Positions 9,467 through 18,914 are shown, counted from the first letter of the stretch. The stretch is 64,000 nt of DNA from Pseudomonas cichorii (GCF_003700275.1 NZ_RBRE01000004.1:62001-126000), one strand, 5' to 3'. Numbers and translations are program-made. The notes: a model not told the origin generated them from the sequence alone.

Positions 9467-9525
9467 GGACAACGGCGTCCACACGTTCATCGGCAAAGCC
9501 AGGAGCGTGTGTACGTCGTTTTTTT
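9467..9525 (+). promoter_or_regulatory. NasR-type attenuator: ANTAR hairpin overlapping an intrinsic terminator
   Basis: GGAC-AACGGC-GTCC (9467-9480) is a hairpin with a six-base loop carrying A at position 1 and G at position 4, the signature of ANTAR protein targets. Its loop and 3' arm are also the 5' arm of a second structure: 9471-9485 pairs with 9506-9520 (15 pairs, one mismatch and one G-U) and is followed by a T-run to 9525, a good intrinsic terminator. The two folds are mutually exclusive, as in ANTAR antitermination. The nrtA start codon follows 24 bases later. The usual first hairpin (P1) was not found with confidence between 9418 and 9466. Confidence 0.72.
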
Positions 9526-9549
9526 ATGCGTGTTTTTTGGGGAACGATT

Positions 9550-10884
9550 ATGGACGAGAAGCCAGATAGCCTTGAGCAAGACAGCCCGCAAAATGCGCCC
9601 CGGCGGTCTTTCCTCAAACAGTCGCTGGGCTTGCTGGGGGGCGGTGCGGCCTTGAGCATCCTGCCGCCAGGCCTGCAGTCCGTGGTCTGGGCCGCTGGCA
9701 CCGATGGTCTGGAAACCACCAGCGCCAAGCTGGGCTTCATTGCCCTGACCGATGCAGCGCCGCTGTTCGTGGCTGACGAGAAAGGCTTTTTTGCCAAGCA
9801 CGGCATGACCGGTGTCGAAGTGCTCAAGCAGTCTTCCTGGGGCACCACCCGCGACAACCTGGTGCTGGGCTCGGCCAGCAACGGCATCGATGGTGCGCAT
9901 ATCCTGACGCCCATGCCTTACCTGATCGCTGCCGGCAAGATTACCCCCAACAACCGTCCGGTACCGATGTACATCCTGGCCCGCCTGAACGTCGGCGGCC
10001 AGTGCATTTCGGTGGGCAAGGAATACGCCGATCTCAAGCTGGGTATCGACTCGGCGCCTTTCAAGGCCGCTCTGGCCGCCAAGAAAGCCGCAGGCAAAAG
10101 TCTCAACGCAGCGATGACCTTTCCCGGTGGTACTCATGACCTGTGGATGCGCTACTGGCTGGCTGCAGGCGGTATCGATCCGAACAAGGACCTGTCGACC
10201 ATCGTCGTGCCACCTCCACAAATGGTCGCCAACATGAAGGTCGGCAGCATGGACAGCTTCTGTGTCGGCGAGCCGTGGAACGGACAACTGGTCAACCAGA
10301 AGATCGGCTACACCGCCAACACCACTGGCGAGATCTGGAACAACCATCCGGAAAAGGCCCTGGCGTTGCGTGCCGATTATGTCGACGCCAACCCCAATGC
10401 AGCCAAGGCCCTGCTCAAGGCCGTGATGGAAGCGCAGATGTTCTGCGACCAGCCGGAAAACAAGGAAGAAGTCGCGCAGATCTGCGCCAAGCGGCGCTGG
10501 ATCAACGCGCCTTACGACGACATCGTGCAGCGCATGAAAGGCAACTTCGACTACGGCATGGGCAAGGTCGTGGAGAACAGCCCGTTCATGATGCGCTACT
10601 GGGACGAGTTCGCCTCCTATCCGTTCAAGAGCCATGACCTGTGGTTCCTTACCGAAAACAAACGCTGGGGCTATCTGCCGCAGGGTTTCGACAGCCAGGC
10701 GCTGGTCGACAAGGTCAACCGCGAGGACATCTGGCGCAAGGCTGCAGCTGAACTGAACGTCCCGGCTGCACAGATTCCCGCTTCTACCTCGCGTGGCATC
10801 GAGAGGTTTTTCGATGGCAAGACCTTTGACCCGCAAAACCCGCAGGCCTATCTGGACAGCCAGACCATCAAGGCACTGTCCTGA
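9550..10884 (+). CDS. nrtA: Nitrate ABC transporter substrate-binding protein (NrtA/NasF-like)
   Basis: 444-residue periplasmic binding protein of the NrtA/CmpA family. A twin-arginine signal is visible (PRRSFLKQSLGLLGGGAALS), so it is probably exported folded through Tat. The mature part starts near AGTDGLETTSAKLGFIALTDAAPLFVADEKGFF, the family's opening strand. ATG 9550 has GGGGA 6 bases upstream; longer in-frame readings run into the attenuator and are spurious. First gene of the nrtABD operon, 27 bases before nrtB. Nitrate or nitrite is the expected ligand; bicarbonate or cyanate binders are related, but the NasR gene next door supports nitrate. Confidence 0.9.
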   Translation: MDEKPDSLEQDSPQNAPRRSFLKQSLGLLGGGAALSILPPGLQSVVWAAGTDGLETTSAKLGFIALTDAAPLFVADEKGFFAKHGMTGVEVLKQSSWGTTRDNLVLGSASNGIDGAHILTPMPYLIAAGKITPNNRPVPMYILARLNVGGQCISVGKEYADLKLGIDSAPFKAALAAKKAAGKSLNAAMTFPGGTHDLWMRYWLAAGGIDPNKDLSTIVVPPPQMVANMKVGSMDSFCVGEPWNGQLVNQKIGYTANTTGEIWNNHPEKALALRADYVDANPNAAKALLKAVMEAQMFCDQPENKEEVAQICAKRRWINAPYDDIVQRMKGNFDYGMGKVVENSPFMMRYWDEFASYPFKSHDLWFLTENKRWGYLPQGFDSQALVDKVNREDIWRKAAAELNVPAAQIPASTSRGIERFFDGKTFDPQNPQAYLDSQTIKALS

Positions 10885-10911
10885 TAATCGCCACTCGCTT
10901 GGGAGAGATCG

Positions 10912-11787
10912 ATGAACGCTGAAAGTAAAAGCTTCAAGGCCGCCGGGTCATCCGTGACCGTCACCGGCAAGCCCGCCAGTCGCTGGCCTGCCAGGCTCAA
11001 GAACCTGCGTCAGTTCATGATGCAGGGCGTGTTGCCGCCATTGGTGGTGGGTGTGTTGTTTCTGCTGCTGTGGCAAATGCTGTGCAGCGGCAAGGGCGCA
11101 GCATTGCCGCCACCGACCCAGGTCATTCATGAAACCTGGGAGCTGATCATCCATCCGTTCTATGACAACGGCGGCAACGACAAGGGCATGGCCTGGCAAC
11201 TGCTCGCCAGCCTGCAACGGGTTGCCTACGGCTACACGCTGGCGGTGGTTGCCGGGATCAGCCTCGGGGTATTGATAGGCCAGTCGGCCTGGGCCATGCG
11301 CGCCCTGGATCCGCTGTTCCAGATCCTGCGGACCGTGCCGCCACTGGCCTGGCTGCCGCTGTCGCTGGCCGGCTTCAAGGACAGCCATCCTTCGGCGATC
11401 TTCGTGATTTTCATCACCGCGATCTGGCCGATCATCATCAACACCTCGGTGGGCGTACGCAACATTCCCGAGGACTATCGCAATGTGGCCAAGGTCCTGC
11501 GCCTCAATGGCGTGGAATACTTCTGCAAGATCATGCTGCCTGCCGCAGCGCCTTATATCTTCTCCGGGCTGCGTATCGGCGTGGGTCTTTCCTGGCTGGC
11601 GATCATTGCCGCGGAAATGCTGATCGGTGGCGTGGGTATCGGTTTCTTCATCTGGGATGCGTGGAACGCTTCGCGTATCAGCGACATCATCCTGGCGTTG
11701 ATCTATGTCGGCGTCGTCGGCTTTGTACTCGACCGGTTGGTGGCCTTTGTTGGTCATCTGGTCACTCGCGGCACATCGGCCGGTTAA
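10912..11787 (+). CDS. nrtB: Nitrate ABC transporter permease (NrtB/NasE-like)
   Basis: 291-residue inner-membrane permease of the BPD_transp_1 family used by nitrate, sulfonate and taurine importers. TM segments start with VLPPLVVGVLFLLLWQML (about residue 38). The conserved region LRTVPPLAWLPLSLAGF and an EAA-type coupling loop (DYRNVAKVLRLNGVEYFCKIMLPAAAPYIFSGLRIG) are clear. ATG 10912 is preceded by GGGAGAGA. It lies between the binding protein and the ATPase, with an 11-base gap to the latter. Confidence 0.9.
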   Translation: MNAESKSFKAAGSSVTVTGKPASRWPARLKNLRQFMMQGVLPPLVVGVLFLLLWQMLCSGKGAALPPPTQVIHETWELIIHPFYDNGGNDKGMAWQLLASLQRVAYGYTLAVVAGISLGVLIGQSAWAMRALDPLFQILRTVPPLAWLPLSLAGFKDSHPSAIFVIFITAIWPIIINTSVGVRNIPEDYRNVAKVLRLNGVEYFCKIMLPAAAPYIFSGLRIGVGLSWLAIIAAEMLIGGVGIGFFIWDAWNASRISDIILALIYVGVVGFVLDRLVAFVGHLVTRGTSAG

Positions 11788-11798
11788 GGAGCATGCAT

Positions 11799-12608
11799 AT
11801 GAGTGCGCAAGACAAGTATCTGAGCATCCAGCAGGTCAGCAAGACCTTCGAGCGCGACGGGGTTTCCAGTCAGGTCCTGACCGGCGTCAACCTGGACGTG
11901 GCACGCGGCGAGTACATCTCGATCATCGGCCACTCGGGCTGTGGCAAGTCTACGGTGCTGAATATCGTGGCCGGGTTGACCGAGTCGACGACCGGCGCGG
12001 TGATCCTCGACGGCAAGGAAGTGCGCGCCCCGGGGCCGGATCGCAGCCTGGTGTTCCAGAACCATTCGCTGCTGCCGTGGTTGACCGTCTACGAGAACGT
12101 GGCGCTGGCGGTCGACAAGGTGTTCAAACACAGCAAGAGCAAGGCCGAGCGTCATGAATGGACGCTGTATAACCTGGACATGGTCAGCATGAGCCATGCC
12201 CTGCACAAGCGTCCGAGCGAAGTGTCCGGCGGCATGAAACAGCGGGTCGGTATCGCCCGTGCGCTGGCCATGCAACCCAAGGTCCTGCTGCTCGACGAGC
12301 CTTTCGGCGCGCTGGACGCCCTGACCCGTGCGCATTTGCAGGACGAGGTGATGCGTATCCAGAGCGAGTTGCAGAACACGGTACTGATGATCACCCACGA
12401 TGTGGACGAGGCGGTGCTGCTGTCCGACCGGATCGTGATGATGACCAACGGCCCGTCGGCGACCATCGGCGAGATCCTCAAGATCGAACTGCCACGCCCG
12501 CGCAACCGCATCGCCATGGCGGATGACCCGCTGTACAACCAGTATCGCCATGCGGTGTTGAGCTTCCTGTACGAGAAGCATCGTAAGGTCGAGGCTGTGG
12601 CGGTGTGA
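11799..12608 (+). CDS. nrtD: Nitrate ABC transporter ATP-binding protein (NrtD/NasD-like)
   Basis: 269-residue ABC ATPase energising nitrate uptake. Walker A is GHSGCGKST, the signature SGGMKQR and Walker B VLLLDEP, followed by FGALDALTRAHLQDEV, the pattern of the nitrate/sulfonate/taurine group. It lacks the C-terminal NrtA-like domain of NrtC. I chose ATG 11799 because AAGGAG lies 7 bases upstream; ATG 11793 would be only one base from it. Last gene of the operon; a REP repeat follows. No nitrate or nitrite reductase gene is linked here. Confidence 0.9.
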   Translation: MSAQDKYLSIQQVSKTFERDGVSSQVLTGVNLDVARGEYISIIGHSGCGKSTVLNIVAGLTESTTGAVILDGKEVRAPGPDRSLVFQNHSLLPWLTVYENVALAVDKVFKHSKSKAERHEWTLYNLDMVSMSHALHKRPSEVSGGMKQRVGIARALAMQPKVLLLDEPFGALDALTRAHLQDEVMRIQSELQNTVLMITHDVDEAVLLSDRIVMMTNGPSATIGEILKIELPRPRNRIAMADDPLYNQYRHAVLSFLYEKHRKVEAVAV

Positions 12609-12646
12609 TACCGCCTTGCCGACTCATCTCACAATGAATTGTGTAC

Positions 12647-12700
12647 ACCTGTGCAGACTGTGTGGAAGGAGCCTTGGTCGCGACAGCGGTATTTCTGGCA
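12647..12700. repeat. REP-type repeat, copy 2
   Basis: Second copy of the repeat at 7840-7893 in the same orientation (ACCTGTGCAGACTGTGTGG, then GAGCCTTGGTCGCGACAGCGG). It lies after the nrtD stop and may help terminate or stabilise the nitrate-transporter mRNA. Confidence 0.75.
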
Positions 12701-12733
12701 ATCAACAATAGATACAGGGCCTGAAGTCTGTTT

Positions 12734-13633
12734 TCAGAACAACGTCCCGATCCACATCCATAGCGGCAGGCTGGCCGCTGACAGCACGGTGGTCAGGCAG
12801 ATCGCCGAGCTGGTTTTCTGCACGTCGGGCAGGGTGCGGGCAAAGCCCAGTACATTGACGCCGCAGGGACCTGCCGCCATCAGCACCAGCACGGCTCGCG
12901 GCATGCCTTCGATGCCCAGCACCATGCAGGCCAGCAATACCAGCAGCGGCATCAATGCCAGTTTGGCGAAGGTGATGCCCAGCGCTACCGGGCTCGGTGT
13001 CAGTCTGTAGCTGGAAAGGTTGGCACCCAGCACGATCAAGGCGCAGGGCAGGGCCGCCTGGGCCAGCCAGGTGGTGAGATGGTCAGCCCATTCCGGCAGG
13101 ACAATACCGGACAGGTTCAACGCCACGCCCAACAACAGGCCAATGATCATCGGGTTCGCTAGGCTCGCAATCAATGAGCGCGAATTGAAGGGCGCATCGC
13201 CCGCAAGACTGTCGTACAGACTCTGGAAGCTGAACAGCAACAGGCTGTGCACGGCAATCACGGTAAACAACAGAACCAGCCCCGGATTGCCGAACAGACT
13301 CGCCACCAGCGGAATACCGATCAGCACGTTATTGGAAAAGCTCGCTGTCAGGCCGAAGGGCGTCGGGTGGCCGATAAAACGATGTGCGACCAGATTGACC
13401 AGCGCAAACACCATCAGCGCCGGTACGAAGTAGGCCGCCAGAATGCGGATATCCAGCCCGTCGTGCAGCGGCGCCTTGGCCATGCCGGTAAACAGCACCA
13501 TCGGCATGAACAGCTTGAAGGCCAGATTGCTCAGCGCCTTGGTGCTCTCGGGAGTCAGGGCCTTGCGGCGTCCCAGCACATAACCCAGAACGATCAACAG
13601 AAATATCGGCAGGATGGCTTGCGAGACGGCCAC
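12734..13633 (-). CDS. AEC-family permease (auxin efflux carrier fold)
   Basis: 299-residue inner-membrane protein with about ten hydrophobic segments and the AEC (Mem_trans, PF03547) pattern: N-terminal SQAILPIFLLIVLGYVLGRR, then KALSNLAFKLFMPMVLFTGMAK, ASFSNNVLIGIPLVASLFG and C-terminal MAAGPCGVNVLGFA. The likely start is GTG 13633 (M-A-V-S-Q), with AAGGAG 8 bases upstream; an upstream ATG gives a hydrophilic extension unlike the family. It follows the amidase gene on the same strand with a 73-base gap, so it may carry amidase or peptidase products such as organic or amino acids. Substrate not deducible. Confidence 0.85.
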   Translation of the reverse strand: MAVSQAILPIFLLIVLGYVLGRRKALTPESTKALSNLAFKLFMPMVLFTGMAKAPLHDGLDIRILAAYFVPALMVFALVNLVAHRFIGHPTPFGLTASFSNNVLIGIPLVASLFGNPGLVLLFTVIAVHSLLLFSFQSLYDSLAGDAPFNSRSLIASLANPMIIGLLLGVALNLSGIVLPEWADHLTTWLAQAALPCALIVLGANLSSYRLTPSPVALGITFAKLALMPLLVLLACMVLGIEGMPRAVLVLMAAGPCGVNVLGFARTLPDVQKTSSAICLTTVLSAASLPLWMWIGTLF

Positions 13634-13706
13634 AGGCTGGGCTCCTTGAGTGAATGGCCGGGCATTATGACGCTCTGCGCCGTCTGTCGCCCAGCCAAAG
13701 CCGCTT

Positions 13707-15227
13707 TCACATCGCGCCGATATCCGGTTTACGCACGCTGGAACCGCCATGGATCGGTGGATGGGTAACGATATGGGTCAGGTCTACTGCCGAGTTCATC
13801 AGTCTTTGCAGGTCCGGACGCGGCCGTGCCAGACGCGGGTCGCTGGCGGTTGCCTGTTCCAGGGCGTGGGCACAGGCCATCAAGGCTGCATCGCTGCGGA
13901 ATCCGCCAATCACTTGCAGGCCGAATGGCATGCCCTTGTGGTCCAGGCCGCAGGGGATCGAAACCGCAGGGTTGGTGGTCAGGGTGATGGTGTAGCACAG
14001 CGCCAGCCAGCGATAGTAGTTGTCCAGCGGCAGGCCATTGACTTCGCGCAGGTACAACTCGGTCCACGGGAAGGGCGAGATCGGCGTGGTAGGTGCCAGG
14101 ATCAGATCGTAGTGCTCGAACTGCTGCTGGAAACTGCGAAAGATGCGGCTCTGTTCACCATGGGCCTTGACGCAGTCCTGCAACGACATGGCCGCGCCCA
14201 TTTCATAGTTGGCGCGGGTGTTGGGGCCAAGCGCCTCGGGATCAAGTTCGTGGGCATCCTGAAGGCCGGCGACGAAGGCTTCGGCGCGCAATACGTCGAA
14301 GGTGCGGTGGGCGCTTTCGAGATTGAAGTCGATGGCTTCGCAGGATTTGAACAGTGGCTTGAGCGCGTCGATTTTTGCCCGGAATACGCCGCGGATGTCG
14401 TTATCCACGGCGCAACTGCCAAAGTCTTCGCTGTAGCCGACCCGCAACTGGCTGAAGTCGATGGAGCGGGGCGCGAACTCGTCGCTGTCGACCGTATAGC
14501 TCAGCGGGTCGGATTGCCCGAGGCCGGCCGTGGCGCGCAGTTGCAGCAGGGTATCGGCGACCGTTCTGCCCATCGGCCCGACCACTGAAATCGGTGTCCA
14601 GCCCAGCTTCTTGCGTTCGCTGGGCACCAGCCCCGGAGAAGGCCGCAAGCCGACTACACCGCACAATGCCGCCGGAATGCGCAACGAACCACCGGTATCG
14701 GAACCGCTGCACAGTGGCACCATGTCCACGGCCAGCGCCGCTGCAGAACCGCCCGAAGATCCACCTGCATTCAGGTTCGGATCAAACGGATTGCCGGTGG
14801 CGCCCCAGACCACATTGCGGGTATTGGCGCCTGCGCCCATTTCCGGAACGTTGGTCTTGCCGACCATGATCGCCCCGGCACTGCGCAGGCGGGCGACGAA
14901 CAGATTGTCACGAGCGGGCACGTTGTCGCGAAACAGCGACGAGCCGTAGGTGGTCAGTACGTCGGCGGTTTCTTCCAGGTCCTTGATGCCGATTGGCAAG
15001 CCATGCAACAGGCCCAGGGGGTTACCGTGCATCACCGCCTGCTCGGCTTCCAGCGCCTCCTTGCGCGCCCGCTCGAAACAGGTGGCGGAAAAGGCGTTGA
15101 TCTTCGGGTTCAGGGTTTCAATGCGCTGGATACAGGCGTCCAGTAATTCCACAGGGGAAATCTGTTTATTGCCGATCAGGGCGCGCAGTTCGGTGGCAGA
15201 TTTGCCGGGCAGGTCGGAAGTGGTCAT
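13707..15227 (-). CDS. Amidase signature family enzyme
   Basis: 506-residue amidase with an intact Ser-cisSer-Lys triad: Lys in HGLPIGIKDLEE, the cis-Ser in AGGSSGGSAAALAV and the nucleophilic Ser in GSDTGGSLRIPA. Start ATG 15227 is preceded by AAGGA at 8 bases. It lies downstream of the peptide transporter and two M20 peptidases on the same strand, separated by a REP pair, so it may cleave amides released from imported compounds. Gln-tRNA amidotransferase subunit A (GatA) is a relative, but length and context argue for a catabolic amidase. No signal peptide. Substrate unknown. Confidence 0.9.
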   Translation of the reverse strand: MTTSDLPGKSATELRALIGNKQISPVELLDACIQRIETLNPKINAFSATCFERARKEALEAEQAVMHGNPLGLLHGLPIGIKDLEETADVLTTYGSSLFRDNVPARDNLFVARLRSAGAIMVGKTNVPEMGAGANTRNVVWGATGNPFDPNLNAGGSSGGSAAALAVDMVPLCSGSDTGGSLRIPAALCGVVGLRPSPGLVPSERKKLGWTPISVVGPMGRTVADTLLQLRATAGLGQSDPLSYTVDSDEFAPRSIDFSQLRVGYSEDFGSCAVDNDIRGVFRAKIDALKPLFKSCEAIDFNLESAHRTFDVLRAEAFVAGLQDAHELDPEALGPNTRANYEMGAAMSLQDCVKAHGEQSRIFRSFQQQFEHYDLILAPTTPISPFPWTELYLREVNGLPLDNYYRWLALCYTITLTTNPAVSIPCGLDHKGMPFGLQVIGGFRSDAALMACAHALEQATASDPRLARPRPDLQRLMNSAVDLTHIVTHPPIHGGSSVRKPDIGAM

Positions 15228-15259
15228 GTGGGCAGTCCTTCAATAAATGGGACATCACC

Positions 15260-15321
15260 GTCGCGGCCAAGGCCCCTGCCACCAGATAAATGCAGTCTGG
15301 GGGAGGGTGCTTGCCCGCGAC
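15260..15321. repeat. Inverted pair of REP elements
   Basis: GTCGCGGCCAAGGCCCCTGCC (15260-15280) is the reverse complement of the REP core seen at 7840 and 12647. A related unit in opposite orientation, GGGAGGGTGCTTGCCCGCGAC, ends at 15321. The two arms match at most positions, forming a large imperfect hairpin in the gap between the M20 peptidase and the amidase. Confidence 0.7.
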
Positions 15322-15352
15322 GTGGCAAGACGGTATCTACAGGTGGGCGTAT

Positions 15353-16507
15353 TTATCCGCGAATAGCCAGCGCCAGAATGGTCGCAACCAGCGCCTGGCC
15401 CCTGGGCACCAGCGTAGCCAGTTCCAGGTATTCACGATCGGTATGCACCTTGCCGCCCACTGGCCCCAGGCCACAGAGGGTCGGGATGCCCAGGCTGGCG
15501 GTGAAGCCCGAGTCAGCGCAACCGCCGGTGAATTCGCCCTCGACGCTGAAGCCCAGCTCGGCAGCCTGTTGTTGATAGAGTCGCAGCAGATCAGCGCTGT
15601 GCCGGGCTTCCATGGGCAGAAAGGTGGTGGCTTCCAGCAGGCGCGCCGAAGTGCCGGGCAGTTCCTCTTCAGCGACTATGGCCTGAATGGCGCTGAGGAT
15701 TTCGTCCCATTGCTGCAGTTCGACAAAGCGCACGTCCATTTTTGCGGTGGCACTGGGCGCAACGGTATTGCTGGACGTGCCGCCACTGATCAGGCCGACA
15801 TTGGTGGTAATACCGGCTGCATAATCGGTCAAGGCATGCAGCTTGATGATCTTGTGGGCCAGAGCCGCAATCGCGCTGGCGCCGTCGGCATGATTGACCC
15901 CCGAGTGGGCGGCGCGTCCGCTGACTTCGATAATCAGCGTGGCGCCGCCTTTGCGGGCGCTGACCACGTTGCCGCTGGCGCGCCCCGGTTCCGGATTGAG
16001 CACCGCCTGGGCGGCTCGGGCATGACGTTCGATATGCACCCGTGCGCTGCCGGAACCGATTTCTTCATCGCCGGTGTAGAGAACCTGAACCGGAAACGGC
16101 AGGGCAGGCAGGCGTTTGAGGGCCTTGAGGGCGAAGCAGTCGAGCACCAGCCCGCCTTTCATGTCTGCCACACCGGGACCGTAGGCCAGTTCGCCATCTC
16201 TGGAGTAACCACGGCTCGCCGTGGTGCCTTTTGCAAACACCGTGTCGCGATGGCCCAGCAGCAGGACCGGTTTGCCCGGCCCACCGGGCAGTTCTGCGAG
16301 CAGCACGTCGCCGAAACCCTCGATGGCGATACGCTCGACGCTGATGCCGTCTGCCTGCAACTCGGCGGCGAGCAGATCGCCGACCGCATCGACACCTGCC
16401 TTGTCATAGCTGTTGGAGTCGGTGTCGACAATGCGCTGCAGCAGCGACTCCATTGCTTCGTACTGCCCGGCCAGCCATTGAGTGGCCTGCTGTTGCGCTT
16501 CATTCAT
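15353..16507 (-). CDS. M20 metallopeptidase, carboxypeptidase G2-like
   Basis: 384-residue zinc-dependent M20 hydrolase. Metal-site motifs are GHRDTVFAKG, YGPGVADMKGG and YTGDEEIGS; the dimerisation-domain His lies in SGRAAHSGVNH and the last ligand in GPVGGKVHTDREYLE. This pattern fits the CPG2/glutamate-carboxypeptidase branch. No signal peptide, so it acts on imported substrate. Its start overlaps the stop of the upstream M20 gene by four bases (ATGA), showing translational coupling. Likely role: removing a C-terminal or acyl-linked amino acid from compounds taken up by the adjoining ABC transporter. Confidence 0.9.
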   Translation of the reverse strand: MNEAQQQATQWLAGQYEAMESLLQRIVDTDSNSYDKAGVDAVGDLLAAELQADGISVERIAIEGFGDVLLAELPGGPGKPVLLLGHRDTVFAKGTTASRGYSRDGELAYGPGVADMKGGLVLDCFALKALKRLPALPFPVQVLYTGDEEIGSGSARVHIERHARAAQAVLNPEPGRASGNVVSARKGGATLIIEVSGRAAHSGVNHADGASAIAALAHKIIKLHALTDYAAGITTNVGLISGGTSSNTVAPSATAKMDVRFVELQQWDEILSAIQAIVAEEELPGTSARLLEATTFLPMEARHSADLLRLYQQQAAELGFSVEGEFTGGCADSGFTASLGIPTLCGLGPVGGKVHTDREYLELATLVPRGQALVATILALAIRG

Positions 16508-17931
16508 CGAGCGTTCTCCAGTGCCTGATGTTCACGGGTCAGACGTGCCGCGTCATTGCCCAGATCCCAGAATAGCCCGGCCATGATTTGCAGGCTTTCC
16601 CTGACCACCGGGGCCAGCAGGTGCTCGTTGGGCGCATGCTGCGAGCACGCCGGATATGAATGTGGCACCCAGACGGTGGGCAAGCCGAGCACTTCGGCAA
16701 ACACATCATTGGGCAGCGAGCCGCCAAGGTTGGGCAGCAGCGCGGGTTTCTTGCCGGTGGTGCTGGCCAGTGACGCCAGTGCCCATTCGACCCACGGGCT
16801 TTGCGGCGACAGGCGCGTGGCGTGCATGACATCGATGCGGCCTTGTCTGACCTCGACATTGCCGAAGCCATGGGCGTCCAGATGGGCGCGTACGGCCGGG
16901 ATGAAGGTGTTGTAGTCGCTGTCCACCACAAAGCGCATATGACAATGCGCAATCGCCTTGCCGGGGATGGCATGCACCGGCGCATCCGGATTGCCGGTCT
17001 TGAAGGCCAGTACGTCCAGAGTGTTCCAGCCGAATACCTTTTCGCTCAAGGACAGCCCCGGTTCACCCCAGCCAGTATCGATCTCTGGATCGCCGGGACC
17101 GCCACCGACTTCGATATCGGCCAGCGCTTCGCGCACCTTGTCCGGTATGGCAGCGGGCATCAGCCCGGGGACTTTTACCCGGCCTTTTGCATCGACCATG
17201 CTGGCGATGGCATTGGCCAGGATGATCCCCGGATTGGCCAGCAGCCCGCCCCAGTTGCCGGAGTGATGTGCACCTTCGCGCAGGTCGACCTTCAGCTCGA
17301 AATTGAAAACACCCCGTGAGCCGAGAAACAGCGTGGGTCGTGCGGCAGCCAGGCGCGGGCCGTCGGAGGCAATGAAAATGTCGGCGGCCAATTCTTCGCG
17401 GTGGTTTTCGCAAAAGGTGCGCAGGCCGGGAGAACCATCTTCTTCACCCATTTCCAGCAGCAGTTTCACATTGAAGCCCAGCTTGCCGTCGCGGGCCTTG
17501 AGGGTCTGTTCCAGTGCCGTCAGGTTGATCAGGTGCTGGCCCTTGTTGTCCGCCGTACCACGGCCGTACCAACGCTCGCCGCGCTCGACCACCTGCCAGG
17601 GCGACAGGCCTTCATGCCATTGCGCGTCATGGCCGCGCACCACATCGCCGTGACCATAGCTGAGTAGCGTTGGCAGGGCCGGGTCCTCGATGCGACTGGC
17701 GATCATCAGCGGCCCGCGTTCGGCCACCGGATTTTCATACAGACTGACGCTGAAACCCAGACGCTGCACGTGCGGCGTGATGAACTCTTTCAGGTAGCGA
17801 TAGAGTTGCGGCAGGCTCGCGGCTTCCTGGCTTTGGGTCGGGTAGGCGACGCTGCTTTGCAGCAGGGCGAAAAAGGCGCCGTTGTCGAATTGTTCACAGA
17901 CGTTTTCGATAGCGTTCGAGCGACTACTCAT
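16504..17931 (-). CDS. M20 metallopeptidase, dipeptidase-like
   Basis: 475-residue M20 peptidase of the larger ArgE/DapE/CNDP-type group. Zinc-site motifs are SYGHGDVVRG, YGRGTADNKGQHL and LEMGEEDGSPG; the lid-domain His lies in REGAHHSGNWGG and the C-terminal ligand region in WVPHSYPACSQHAPNEHLL. Cytoplasmic. It overlaps the ABC ATPase upstream and the second M20 gene downstream by four bases each, so the three form a tight operon. Expected to hydrolyse imported peptides or N-substituted amino acids. Confidence 0.9.
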   Translation of the reverse strand: MSSRSNAIENVCEQFDNGAFFALLQSSVAYPTQSQEAASLPQLYRYLKEFITPHVQRLGFSVSLYENPVAERGPLMIASRIEDPALPTLLSYGHGDVVRGHDAQWHEGLSPWQVVERGERWYGRGTADNKGQHLINLTALEQTLKARDGKLGFNVKLLLEMGEEDGSPGLRTFCENHREELAADIFIASDGPRLAAARPTLFLGSRGVFNFELKVDLREGAHHSGNWGGLLANPGIILANAIASMVDAKGRVKVPGLMPAAIPDKVREALADIEVGGGPGDPEIDTGWGEPGLSLSEKVFGWNTLDVLAFKTGNPDAPVHAIPGKAIAHCHMRFVVDSDYNTFIPAVRAHLDAHGFGNVEVRQGRIDVMHATRLSPQSPWVEWALASLASTTGKKPALLPNLGGSLPNDVFAEVLGLPTVWVPHSYPACSQHAPNEHLLAPVVRESLQIMAGLFWDLGNDAARLTREHQALENAR

Positions 17932-18914
17932 GAGGCAACGAGCTCCAGGGTTTGAGGGGTGTCGCGCAGATGGCAGCGCACGGTTCCGCCGCTGACGGCA
18001 GCATTGGCCGGATACTGGCTTTTGCAGGTGTCATAGCAGTTCGGACAGCGCGGATGAAACGCGCAGCCGCTGGGTGGCGACATGGGGTTTGGAAAGCTGC
18101 CATGCAGGCCCAGATCGGGAATGCCCAGATGCGGATCGGGTGTCAGCACCGAGTCCAGCAGCGCCTGGGTATAAGGATGACCCGGCTCGGAAAACAGCGA
18201 TGCACGGCTGCGCTCTTCGACGATTCGCCCCAGATACATCACCGCCACCCGGTCGGCCAGGTGTTCGATCACGGCCAGGTTGTGGCTGATCAGCAGGTAA
18301 GTCAGGCCGAACTCGTGCTTGAGGTCCTGCAACAGATTGAGAATCTGCGCCTGCACCGAGACGTCCAGCGCAGAAGTCGGCTCGTCGCAGATCAACACAT
18401 CCGGACGCATCACCAGAGCGCGGGCGATGGCCACGCGCTGCCGCTGGCCGCCGGACAACTGGTTGGGGTAGCTGTCCACCACGCGTTTGGGCAAGCCCAC
18501 TACATCGAGCATGTCTTCGGTGCGCTTGCGGCGTTCGGCGGCGTTGCCGATGTCATGCACGATCATGGGCAGGGTGACGATCTCGCGCAGGGTCTTGCGC
18601 GGATTCAGCGAAGAGTAGGGGTCCTGGAAGATCGGCTGGATGCGTCGGGCCATTTCCTTGCGGTCGGTGGCCGCCAGGTGCTTGCCGTTGACCAGCACAT
18701 CGCCGCTGCTCGGTGGCAGCAGGCCCAACAGCATTTTCGCCAGGGTGCTCTTGCCACAGCCGGATTCACCGACCAGCCCCAGGGTTTCACCACGCATCAG
18801 GCGCAGCGACACGCCATCCACGGCTTTCAGGGTCGCCGCCGGCTTGAAGAAGCCGCGATTGATCCTGAACTCCCGGCGAATATCACAGAGTTCCAGCGCA
18901 ATATCCTTTTTCAT
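17928..18914 (-). CDS. Peptide ABC transporter ATP-binding protein (DppF/OppF-like)
   Basis: 328-residue ABC ATPase of the oligopeptide/dipeptide class. Walker A is [13 protein letters not shown], the signature [15 protein letters not shown] and Walker [21 protein letters not shown]-terminal oligo_HPY domain follows, with the Cys-rich [14 protein letters not shown] found in the iron-sulfur-binding members. It overlaps dppD-like upstream and the M20 gene downstream by four bases each. Confidence 0.92.
   Translation of the reverse strand: MKKDIALELCDIRREFRINRGFFKPAATLKAVDGVSLRLMRGETLGLVGESGCGKSTLAKMLLGLLPPSSGDVLVNGKHLAATDRKEMARRIQPIFQDPYSSLNPRKTLREIVTLPMIVHDIGNAAERRKRTEDMLDVVGLPKRVVDSYPNQLSGGQRQRVAIARALVMRPDVLICDEPTSALDVSVQAQILNLLQDLKHEFGLTYLLISHNLAVIEHLADRVAVMYLGRIVEERSRASLFSEPGHPYTQALLDSVLTPDPHLGIPDLGLHGSFPNPMSPPSGCAFHPRCPNCYDTCKSQYPANAAVSGGTVRCHLRDTPQTLELVAS

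Noticed and set aside
8115..9914. A 599-residue open frame on the minus strand opposite nasR and the nrt leader.
   Set aside because: It is antisense to a clear NIT-ANTAR gene, has no ribosome-binding site or recognisable domain, and its codon pattern is the mirror of the plus-strand gene. Long antisense frames are common in GC-rich DNA.
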